From Ottowia flava (GTDB lineage: Bacteria; Pseudomonadota; Gammaproteobacteria; Burkholderiales; Burkholderiaceae_C), in the NCBI RefSeq assembly GCF_042680565.1, contig NZ_JBHUEJ010000015.1, forward strand, positions 363,905 to 427,904: a stretch of DNA of 64,000 nucleotides. Direction: 5' to 3'. Below the pieces are notes generated by a model, which did no database searches, was not told the DNA's origin, and saw only the letters and a program-made list of their open reading frames with translations. A program made the position numbers and the translations under genes. Positions 35,036 through 41,931 of the stretch are shown here, in pieces (within the stretch, counting starts at the first letter, position 1; each line of letters starts with the position of its first letter).

Positions 35036-35454
35036 TTTGACGCGGCGGCGCCGCGCTTGGCCGCCGCACGCTCCAGCCGCGCCAGCAGGGTGCGCGCTTC
35101 TTTCTCGTGTTCACTCACCTCGCTCAGCGTGGCTTCCAGCTCAGCCAACTGCGCTTCCAGCTGGGCGCGGTGGCCGGTCAGCACTTCCAGGAACTTGCGC
35201 AGCTGCGGCTGGGTGTCGCGCGGGCTGTCGTACATGTCGATCAGCTCGCGCGCCTCGGTCAGCGACAGCCCCAGTCGCTTGGCGCGCAGGGTGAGCTTGA
35301 GGCGCGTGCGGTCGCGGTTGGAGTACACGCGGCTGCGCCCGCCCGGGCCGCTGCGTTCGGGCTGCAGCAGCCCCATGTCTTCGTAGAAGCGCATGGCACG
35401 CGGAGTCAGGTCGAACTCGTGTGCCAGGTCGCTGATGCTGTAGGTGGTCGCCAT
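35032..35454 (-). CDS. liuR: MerR family regulator of leucine/isovalerate catabolism
   Basis: A 140-residue MerR-type repressor/activator. N-terminal winged helix-turn-helix YSISDLAHEFDLTPRAMRFYEDMGLLQPER (residues 5-34), then SRVYSNRDRTRLKLTLRAKRLGLSLTEARELIDMYDSP and a C-terminal coiled coil (about 85-130). No metal-binding cysteines, unlike MerR/CueR. LiuR controls branched-chain amino-acid degradation in many proteobacteria; the neighbours ivd and thioesterase and the two TTGACGT palindromes on both sides of this gene support the name and suggest autoregulation. Confidence 0.92.
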   Translation of the reverse strand: MATTYSISDLAHEFDLTPRAMRFYEDMGLLQPERSGPGGRSRVYSNRDRTRLKLTLRAKRLGLSLTEARELIDMYDSPRDTQPQLRKFLEVLTGHRAQLEAQLAELEATLSEVSEHEKEARTLLARLERAAAKRGAAASN

Positions 35455-35520
35455 GACGGGGGCTGGGTGTCTCCGAGGTTCTGTGCAACGCGGGCCACGC
35501 GTCCCTAGAATGTGCTTTCA

Positions 35521-35540
35521 AGTTGACGTGTACGTCAACT
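35521..35540 (+). promoter_or_regulatory. LiuR-type operator in the divergent liuR/MBL gap
   Basis: AGTTGACGT-GT-ACGTCAACT, 9-bp perfect arms, same core as the operator at 35006. It overlaps a promoter for the MBL gene: TTGACG (35523-35528) and TATCCT (35545-35550) spaced 16 bp. It also lies 67 bp upstream of liuR on the other strand. Confidence 0.8.
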
Positions 35541-35567
35541 CTTTTATCCTACAACAGCCCACCGCCC

Positions 35568-36650
35568 ATGTCCGTCTCCGCCGAACTCGAACGCGCCCTG
35601 CACTACCCTCTGGCCGACCAGTTGCCGCCGCCGGGCGAAACGATCGAGCTGGCGCCGGGCGTGCGCTGGGTGCGCATGGCACTGCCCTTCGCGCTGGACC
35701 ACATCAACCTCTGGCTGCTGCGCGACAAGGTGGAAGGCCGCGAAGGCTGGACCATCGTCGACACCTGCATCGACCACCCGGCGTCGCGCGCGCTGTGGGA
35801 ACAGGTGTTCGCCACCCAGCTGGAAGGCCTGCCGGTGTTGCGCGTCATCGTCACCCACATGCACCCCGACCACATCGGCCTGGCGCATTGGATCTGCGAC
35901 CGCTGGACCACGCCCGAACACGAATGCCGCCTTTGGATCAGCGCCACCGATTACATGAACGCGCGCTACGCCAGTCAGGTGATCAACAGCTTTGGCGGCG
36001 AACGCCTGGCCGCGTACTTTCGCAGCCATGGCATGACCGACGAGGCCGATCTGGACCAGATCCTCAACCGCAAGAGCTATTACAAGAACCTGGTGCCCGC
36101 CGTGCCGCTGTCCTACGCGCGCCTGATGGACGGCCAGCTGGTGCGCATCGGTGGGCGCAGCTGGCGCTGCATTGCCGGTTACGGCCACGCGCCGGAGCAC
36201 ATGGCGCTGTATTGCGACGAGCTGGGCGTGCTGATCAGCGGCGACATGGTGCTGCCGCGCATCTCCACCAACGTCAGCGTGTATGAAATGGAGCCCGAAG
36301 GCGACGCCCTGTCGTTGTTCCTGAACTCGCTCGACCGTTACAAGGACCTGCCGGCCGACACGCTGGTGCTGCCGTCGCATGGCAAGCCGTTCAAGGGCAT
36401 GCACACGCGCGTGCAGCAGCTGCAGGACCACCACCGCGAGCGTCTGGCCGAAGTCATGGAGGCCGCGCGCGACAAAGCGGTGTCCGCCTACGACGTGCTG
36501 CCCGTGCTGTTCAAGCGCCCGCTGGATCTGCACCAGACCACGTTTGCGCTGGGCGAGGCCGTGGCCCACCTGCACCGCCTGTGGCACAGCGGCCAGCTGG
36601 AGCGCACGCGCGACGCCAACGGCATCTGGCGTTTTGCGCCCGCCGCCTAA
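35568..36650 (+). CDS. MBL-fold metallo-hydrolase (LiuR regulon)
   Basis: A 360-residue metallo-beta-lactamase-fold hydrolase. Zinc-binding motif THMHPDHIGLAHW near 100, later His in GYGHAPEHMALY near 205-212, Asp in LISGDMVLPR near 224, and LPSHGKPF near 268. The C-terminal 80 residues form a winged-helix-like extension typical of this subgroup. ATG 35568 is the start that follows the promoter/operator. Such hydrolases near liu genes are often assumed to act on acyl-CoA or lactone intermediates; the substrate is unproven. Confidence 0.9.
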   Translation: MSVSAELERALHYPLADQLPPPGETIELAPGVRWVRMALPFALDHINLWLLRDKVEGREGWTIVDTCIDHPASRALWEQVFATQLEGLPVLRVIVTHMHPDHIGLAHWICDRWTTPEHECRLWISATDYMNARYASQVINSFGGERLAAYFRSHGMTDEADLDQILNRKSYYKNLVPAVPLSYARLMDGQLVRIGGRSWRCIAGYGHAPEHMALYCDELGVLISGDMVLPRISTNVSVYEMEPEGDALSLFLNSLDRYKDLPADTLVLPSHGKPFKGMHTRVQQLQDHHRERLAEVMEAARDKAVSAYDVLPVLFKRPLDLHQTTFALGEAVAHLHRLWHSGQLERTRDANGIWRFAPAA

Positions 36651-36686
36651 GTTCGTTTTTGACACCTCCCACGTTGACGCCGCCGC

Positions 36687-37958
36687 ATGCGTGAGCTGCG
36701 CCTGAACGGCCAAGGCCTGCGCGCCCTGCCCGCTGCTGCCTACGAGCACGCGGACACGCTGGAACTGCTGGATCTGTCCGGCAACGCCTTCGACGCGCTG
36801 CCGGACGACCTGCACCGCTTTAGCCGCCTGCGCATCCTGTTCGCATCCAACAACCGCTTGACCGACCTGCCGGCCAGCCTAGGCGCCTGCCCGGCGCTGG
36901 AGATGATCGGCTTCAAGAGCAACGCCATCGCGCACGTGCCCGCCGATGCGCTGCCTGCGCGCCTGCGCTGGCTGATCCTGACCGACAACGCCCTTACGAC
37001 CCTGCCGGCTTCGCTGGGTGAGCGCCCGCGTCTGCAAAAGCTGATGCTCGCCGGCAACCGGCTGAGCACCCTGCCCGACGCGCTGCGCGGCGCACCCGCG
37101 CTGGAGCTGCTGCGCATCGCCGCCAACTGTTTCGAGCAGTTGCCCGCCTGGCTCTCCGCGCTGCCGCGTTTGAAGTGGCTGGCCTGGGCCGGCAACCCGA
37201 TGACGGCGACACTGGAAGCCGAGGCTCTCGCCACCGCGCACGCGTGCGCTGTGCCCGCCGCCGCGCTGACGCCGGGCGCGCGCCTGGGCGAAGGCGCTTC
37301 GGGCGTGATCGACGCGGCGACCTGGTCGCATGACGGCGCCAAGCTGCCCGTCGCCGTCAAGCGCTTCAAGGGCACCGTCACCAGCGATGGCTGGCCCGAC
37401 AGCGAAATGGCCGCCTGCCTGGCCGCGGGCGTGCACGACGCGCTGGTGCCGGTGCACGGCCCATTGGCAGACGCAGCCGAGGGCGCGCACGCGCTGGTCC
37501 TCGGCCGGTTGCCCGACGGCGTCCGTGCTCTGGCCGCGCCGCCCAGTTTTGACAGCTGCACGCGCGACGTTTACGCCGCCGACACGCATTTCAGCGCCTC
37601 CATCGTGCGCCACTTCGCGCGCCAGGTCGCGGGCGCCATGGCCCAGCTGCACGCGCGCGGCCTGGTGCACGGTGACCTGTACGCACACAACCTGCTGCGC
37701 GCGGGCGAGCGCGTCTGGCTCAGCGACTTTGGCGCGGCCGCCTTTCTGCCACCGTCTCAGCCGGCGCTGCACGCGGGCCTGCGCGCGCTCGACGTGCGGG
37801 CGTTTGGCGTACTGCTAGGCGAGTGGCTGGCGCGCGTGCCGGCGGACGGTGCGCAAGCGCTGGATGCACTGTGGGCCCTGCAGACACGCTGCCAGGAGGC
37901 GACGGCGGACAGTGGCCCCGGCTTTGACGCCATCACCGATTTGCTATCAACACCGTAG
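36687..37958 (+). CDS. Leucine-rich repeat protein fused to a Ser/Thr protein kinase domain
   Basis: A 423-residue fusion. Residues 1-170 contain about six leucine-rich repeats (LELLDLSGNAFDALPDDL, LRWLILTDNALTTLPASL, LQKLMLAGNRLSTLPDAL). Residues about 195-423 are a kinase: LGEGASGVIDAATW (P-loop near 200), VAVKRFKG (Lys near 224), VHGDLYAHNLL (catalytic loop near 327; Gly replaces Arg of HRD) and LSDFGAAAFLPP (DFG near 346). All core catalytic residues are present. No signal peptide or membrane segment, so probably cytoplasmic. Its TAG stop is supplied by repeat copy 9. Targets unknown. Confidence 0.92.
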   Translation: MRELRLNGQGLRALPAAAYEHADTLELLDLSGNAFDALPDDLHRFSRLRILFASNNRLTDLPASLGACPALEMIGFKSNAIAHVPADALPARLRWLILTDNALTTLPASLGERPRLQKLMLAGNRLSTLPDALRGAPALELLRIAANCFEQLPAWLSALPRLKWLAWAGNPMTATLEAEALATAHACAVPAAALTPGARLGEGASGVIDAATWSHDGAKLPVAVKRFKGTVTSDGWPDSEMAACLAAGVHDALVPVHGPLADAAEGAHALVLGRLPDGVRALAAPPSFDSCTRDVYAADTHFSASIVRHFARQVAGAMAQLHARGLVHGDLYAHNLLRAGERVWLSDFGAAAFLPPSQPALHAGLRALDVRAFGVLLGEWLARVPADGAQALDALWALQTRCQEATADSGPGFDAITDLLSTP

Positions 37959-37998
37959 CTGCCCGCGCAGATGGGTGTAGCGCTAGAAGGTTATTTTG
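37941..37998 (+). repeat. TAGCTGC interspersed repeat, copy 9
   Basis: TTTGCTATCAACACCGTAGC then TGCCCGCGCAGATGGGTGTA and GCGCTAGAAGG. Overlaps the last codons of the LRR-kinase gene; the TAG of its core is the stop codon. Confidence 0.78.
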
Positions 37999-38024
37999 CT
38001 CATATCTCGATCAGGAGACTTCGC

Positions 38025-38798
38025 ATGAACGTGCAGGACATGTTTTCGCTCGCAGGGCGCACGGCGCTCATCACCGGCGGCTCGCGCGGCATTGGCCGCA
38101 TGATCGCCGAAGGCTTTTTGCGCGCCGGTGCGCGCGTCTACATCTCGGCGCGCAAGGCCGATGCCTGCCACGACGCGGCGCGCGCGCTGTCGGCCTTCGG
38201 GCCCTGCACGGCGCTGCCAGCGGACGTGTCCACGCTCGAAGGCATACAGCAACTCGCGGCCGACTACCGCGCGCACGAGCAGTCGCTGGACATTCTGGTC
38301 AACAACGCCGGTGCCGCCTGGGGCGCGCCGTACGCCGACTTCCCCGAAAGCGGGTGGAACAAGGTGGTCGACCTGAACATGAAGACGCCGTTCTTCCTGA
38401 CGCGCGAATTGACGCCGCTGCTCAAGGCCGCAGCAACCGACCACCTGGCCAAGGTGATCCACATCGCGTCGATCGACGGCGTGTCAAACAACCCACAGGA
38501 AACGTACTCGTACCAGGCCAGCAAGGCCGGCCTGATCCACCTGACGCGGCGCATGGCCCTACAGCTGGCACCAGAGCGCATCGCCGTCAGCGCCATTGCC
38601 CCCGGTGCTTTCGCATCCAACATGAACAAGGACGCGCGCGACCACGCTGATGAAGTCGCCGCCCGCATCCCAGCCGGCCGCATCGGCACACCCGAAGACA
38701 TAGCCGGCGCCGCCATCTACCTGGCGTCGCGCGCCGGTGATTACGTGGTGGGCAGCACCTTGATCGTGGACGGCGGCGTCACTTGGGCGCGCGGCTGA
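38025..38798 (+). CDS. SDR family oxidoreductase
   Basis: Classical SDR of 257 residues: TGGSRGIGRMIAE near 17-29, NNAGAAWG near 93, HIASIDGVS (catalytic Ser near 148) and YSYQASKAGL (Tyr/Lys near 164-168), ending in the typical GSTLIVDGGVTWARG. The family of 3-ketoacyl reductase-like and gluconate-type dehydrogenases fits; the substrate is not identifiable. ATG 38025 follows CAGGAGA; an in-frame extension would read repeat copy 9. Confidence 0.92.
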   Translation: MNVQDMFSLAGRTALITGGSRGIGRMIAEGFLRAGARVYISARKADACHDAARALSAFGPCTALPADVSTLEGIQQLAADYRAHEQSLDILVNNAGAAWGAPYADFPESGWNKVVDLNMKTPFFLTRELTPLLKAAATDHLAKVIHIASIDGVSNNPQETYSYQASKAGLIHLTRRMALQLAPERIAVSAIAPGAFASNMNKDARDHADEVAARIPAGRIGTPEDIAGAAIYLASRAGDYVVGSTLIVDGGVTWARG

Positions 38799-38825
38799 GC
38801 CCCCACAGGACCGTGGCCGCGCCGT

Positions 38826-39791
38826 TCACCAGCGCGGCACCAGCTCGCCCTTGAGCTGCTCGCGCCGTTCGGCGTAGTCCGGCAGGATGTCTTCGACGTG
38901 CTGCCAGAAGCGCGGGCTGTGGTTCATCTCGCGCAGGTGGGCGAGTTCGTGCACGACCACGTAGTCGATCACCGGCTGGCGGAAGTGGATCAGGCGCCAG
39001 TTCAGGCGGATCGAGCCGTCCGCGCTGGCGCTCCCCCAGCGCGTGTCGGCGGATGACAGGCTGAGCTTTTGCCAGCGCACGCCCAGCTGCGGCGCGAAAT
39101 GGTCCAGCCTTTCGGTGAACAGCCGGCGCGCCTGGCGCATCAGCCAGGCCTGCGCGGTGTCGCGCAGCTGCTCGGCGCTGGCGGTCTGGGGCAGGCCGAT
39201 GTGCAGCGCCATGGTCGGCACGCCCGGCAAGGCAGCGTCGCCCGGCACCAGCACGGCGCCGCCGCGACCATGGCGCTGGCGCGGGTCGATCACCAGCACC
39301 ACGGGCTCACCCAGGAAAGGAATCTCGGCCCCTTCGCGCCATTCAATGCGGGCCGCTTCCAGGCGCGCGTGCCGCTCGCGCGCCTCACGCAGCTTGGTGA
39401 CGATCCAGCGTTCTTTCTCGCGCAGCGCCGCGTCGACCTCGCCCAGCGGGGTCCAGCGCGGTGCACTGACGGTGAGGCCGTCCGCACCGACCTGAAAGCC
39501 GATGGTGCGGCGCTTGCCGCGCTTGAACTCGTAGGCGACATGCGCATGCGAGAAACGGATCGTCCGGTTGGCGCGGGGGTGTTCGAACTGCGCGGGAAGC
39601 AGCGCGTCATTCAGGTCAATCGCTGGGCCATCCGCTATCTTTAGCGTAGCTGCCTGCGCTGAAGATTCCGGCTGCCCGGATGCATTGGACACAGCAGCCG
39701 TCTCACGCTCCGGCGACACCGGCAGCATCGGCGCCACGGGCGCGCGCGCATCCGCCGCGTCGGCGAAGAGGTCCAGCAACAGTTGCAGCAT
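38826..39791 (-). CDS. M48/YgjP-like zinc metallopeptidase (DUF45)
   Basis: A 321-residue protein. The C-terminal domain has the zinc motif VVHELAHLREMNHSPRFWQHVE (HExxH near 285, further ligand region downstream), preceded by RWQKLSLSSADTRWGSASADGSIRLNWRLI, the YgjP/SprT-like signature. The first 60 residues are low-complexity, and part (AQAATLKIADG) is encoded by repeat copy 10. YgjP family members are usually near 240 residues, so the N-terminus is an extension. Cytoplasmic; role unknown. Follows plsC in an old betaproteobacterial gene order. Confidence 0.9.
   Translation of the reverse strand: MLQLLLDLFADAADARAPVAPMLPVSPERETAAVSNASGQPESSAQAATLKIADGPAIDLNDALLPAQFEHPRANRTIRFSHAHVAYEFKRGKRRTIGFQVGADGLTVSAPRWTPLGEVDAALREKERWIVTKLREARERHARLEAARIEWREGAEIPFLGEPVVLVIDPRQRHGRGGAVLVPGDAALPGVPTMALHIGLPQTASAEQLRDTAQAWLMRQARRLFTERLDHFAPQLGVRWQKLSLSSADTRWGSASADGSIRLNWRLIHFRQPVIDYVVVHELAHLREMNHSPRFWQHVEDILPDYAERREQLKGELVPRW
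39634..39671 (+). repeat. TAGCTGC interspersed repeat, copy 10 (inside the M48 gene)
   Basis: GCTATCTTTAGCGTAGCTGC followed by CTGCGCTGAAG, antisense to the gene. In the sense frame it encodes SAQAATLKIA within the non-conserved N-terminal extension. Confidence 0.7.
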
Positions 39792-39810
39792 GGGCGGTCC
39801 GTCGCGTGCC

Positions 39811-40584
39811 CTACTCCGCGGCGTCTTTCACAAACAGCTTGGCTTCGCCTTCGGGATAGGCCTCAGGGTCCAGGCGGACCATCTCCGCCTCGATCCAGGC
39901 TTCGGCCTCGCGCATGAGCTCGGTCGGCCTGCGGCCCTGGCTCGGGATGGCAGGACCGATCGAAATGTCGACGATGCCCGGGGTCTTGACGAAGGCCTTG
40001 CGCGGCCAGCACTTGGCCGAGGTGACGGCGACCGGGATCACCGGCGCGCCGGTTTCAATCGCCAAGCGCGCGCCACCGCTCTGGTAGCGGCCCTTGTAGC
40101 CGCGCGGAATGCGCGTTCCCTCCGGGAACATGATCACCCACACGCCCTTGGCCAGCAGGCGCTCGCCCTGCTGCACGACCTTGTTGAAGGCTTCAGTGCG
40201 ACGGCTGCGGTCGATGTGAATCATGTCCAGCCGGCCCATGGCCCAGCCGAAGAACGGGATGTAGAGCAGCTCTTTCTTGAACACGAAGGCCAGGGGATGC
40301 GGGCTGATCGCGACCATGGCGAAGGTTTCCCAGGTGGACTGGTGCTTGACGAGCAGCACGGCCGGGTCGAGTTCGCCCTTGGGCAGGTTGTCAAAGCCGG
40401 TCACGCGGTTGCGGATGCCGAGAATCCAGCGGCCTGAATCCACCGCGTGCGTCAGCCAGCCGGCGCACAGCTTGTAGACCGTCTTCTGGCTGGCGAAGGG
40501 CGCGACGATGACCACGAGCAGCGCCCACGGAATGACCGTGATGATCATCCACAGCATGTGCAGGACGGAGCGAATGAAATTCAT
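39811..40584 (-). CDS. plsC: 1-acyl-sn-glycerol-3-phosphate acyltransferase
   Basis: Inner-membrane enzyme that acylates lysophosphatidic acid; 257 residues. N-terminal membrane segment (about 7-32), catalytic box VKHQSTWET (H-x4-E form near 76), FPEGTRIPRG near 149 and GAPVIPVAVTSAKCW near 180. The H-x4-E variant of the usual H-x4-D box is common in proteobacterial PlsC. Lies downstream of gmhB and upstream of the M48 gene. Repeat copy 11 separates it from gmhB. Confidence 0.93.
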   Translation of the reverse strand: MNFIRSVLHMLWMIITVIPWALLVVIVAPFASQKTVYKLCAGWLTHAVDSGRWILGIRNRVTGFDNLPKGELDPAVLLVKHQSTWETFAMVAISPHPLAFVFKKELLYIPFFGWAMGRLDMIHIDRSRRTEAFNKVVQQGERLLAKGVWVIMFPEGTRIPRGYKGRYQSGGARLAIETGAPVIPVAVTSAKCWPRKAFVKTPGIVDISIGPAIPSQGRRPTELMREAEAWIEAEMVRLDPEAYPEGEAKLFVKDAAE

Positions 40585-40640
40585 AGAAAAAATGGGCCCA
40601 AGGCAGTCTGGATCTGCGCAATCAGCTATTGATTAATGAG
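40585..40640 (-). repeat. TAGCTGC interspersed repeat, copy 11 (degenerate)
   Basis: Minus-strand AATAGCTGATTGCGCAGATC followed by CAGACTGCCTTGGGCCC and a T-run. Fills the gap between gmhB and plsC. Confidence 0.65.
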
Positions 40641-40643
40641 CAT

Positions 40644-41261
40644 TCAAAGCATCGACGCAACACCCGCCACCGCTTGGCCGGGGGTGCCGGCAGCCATCAG
40701 TGCGGCCGCGGCCTCGTGCGCCGCAATGAAATGGGTGGCGAACTCGGCCAGGTCGGCGTGCACGCGGGTCGTTGTCGGGTAACCGGGTGGCAGCGCCTCG
40801 CCCGCAGCTGGCGCATGTCGGCCCGTCAGCACCAGGTGCGGCACACAGCCCGCTGCCTGCGCGGCAAGCACGTCGTTCAGGCTGTTGCCCACGGCATGCA
40901 CCTGCTTCAGGTCGACCTTGTAGCGCTCACCGATCTTGTGAAACAGCCCCGGCGCCGGCTTGCGGCATTCGCAGGCGTCGTCCGGAGCGTGTGGGCAGAA
41001 GAACACGGCTTCGATGCGCGCACCGATGGCCGCCAGTTGCTTGGCCATCTTGGTGTGAATGGCGTTGAGCGCCGCCATGTCGAACAGCCCGCGGCCCAGC
41101 CCGGGCATGTTCGCCGCGATGACGACGTGAAAGCCCGCGTGGTTCAGCCGCGCGATGGCGTCCAGGGCGCCGGGCAGCGGCTCCCATTCGTCGGGCGTCT
41201 GGATGTAGCCCTCGCGCTCGACGCAAACGGTGCCGTCGCGGTCAACGATGACCAGTTTCAT
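40644..41261 (-). CDS. gmhB: D-glycero-beta-D-manno-heptose-1,7-bisphosphate 7-phosphatase (GmhB), altered HAD motifs
   Basis: HIDDEN-type HAD phosphatase of LPS heptose synthesis, 205 residues. Motif I is VDRDGTVC and the zinc site FFCPHAPDDACECRKP is intact. However, motif II, normally ATNQSG, reads AANMPG, losing the conserved Thr, and motif IV, normally VGDSLRD, reads VGNSLND, changing the first Mg-binding Asp to Asn. I read both codons on the strand and they are as stated. Activity may be reduced or altered. Gene order gmhB-plsC and glyS upstream is the classical betaproteobacterial one, so the call itself is firm. Confidence 0.88.
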   Translation of the reverse strand: MKLVIVDRDGTVCVEREGYIQTPDEWEPLPGALDAIARLNHAGFHVVIAANMPGLGRGLFDMAALNAIHTKMAKQLAAIGARIEAVFFCPHAPDDACECRKPAPGLFHKIGERYKVDLKQVHAVGNSLNDVLAAQAAGCVPHLVLTGRHAPAAGEALPPGYPTTTRVHADLAEFATHFIAAHEAAAALMAAGTPGQAVAGVASML

Positions 41262-41268
41262 GCGCCGA

Positions 41269-41931
41269 TTATCCGTTGCTGGCCGCGGGCGGTGTCGCTG
41301 ACGCTGGCAAGGCGGGCAGCGCCAGCGGCGCGACCGAGCCCCAGCGGCCCCACCAGCGTCCGCGCTCGGTTTGCAGGCGGACCGTGCTCTTCGGCGGGAA
41401 ACGCGTGGCGGGCTGGCCCTCGGCCAAGAGGTGCACCGGCGCGGCTTCGCCGGGCAGCTGCAGGTAGACCTCGGCGCCGCCCACGCTGCGTTCGGTCGGC
41501 CGCACTTCGCGCACCAACAGCACTTCGCCCTGGCGCGCGGCCTCGGCCTGGCGGCCGCTGCGGTTGAGGTGCTGAACCATCAGTGCACCGGCGGCGATCA
41601 AGCACAACACCACCCAGGCGCCGACCACGCGCGGGCGCATGCGCGGCCAGCCGTGGTGGCGCACGCCACGGCGGATCCAGACCACGGCCGCGCCGATCAC
41701 AACCAGCGCCGTCACGAGCGTCAGGACAAAGGGCCGCGCCGCAGCCCACATCGCCTCGCCCGGCGTGGTCACCAAGGTCGCCGCGTGCACGGCGTTCAGG
41801 CTGGCGGTGGCTTCGTCGGTCTGTGCCTGCAACGCGGCGCGCAGCAGCAGCACGGCGATTGGCGGCAGCAGCGCCCAGGCCAAGCCGCGCCAGTTCGGCC
41901 GGGGCGCGGCGTCGGCCCCGTCGTCCGTCAT
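41269..41931 (-). CDS. Membrane protein of unknown function
   Basis: A 220-residue protein with three likely membrane helices (about 15-35, 65-85 and 100-120) and a soluble, Pro/Ala-rich C-terminal part containing VLLVREVRPTERSVGGAEVYLQLP and RWWGRWGSVAPLALP. I do not recognise the family. It overlaps the glyS stop by 4 bp and is followed by gmhB after 7 bp, so it is part of the glyQ-glyS-gmhB-plsC transcript. Confidence 0.75.
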   Translation of the reverse strand: MTDDGADAAPRPNWRGLAWALLPPIAVLLLRAALQAQTDEATASLNAVHAATLVTTPGEAMWAAARPFVLTLVTALVVIGAAVVWIRRGVRHHGWPRMRPRVVGAWVVLCLIAAGALMVQHLNRSGRQAEAARQGEVLLVREVRPTERSVGGAEVYLQLPGEAAPVHLLAEGQPATRFPPKSTVRLQTERGRWWGRWGSVAPLALPALPASATPPAASNG

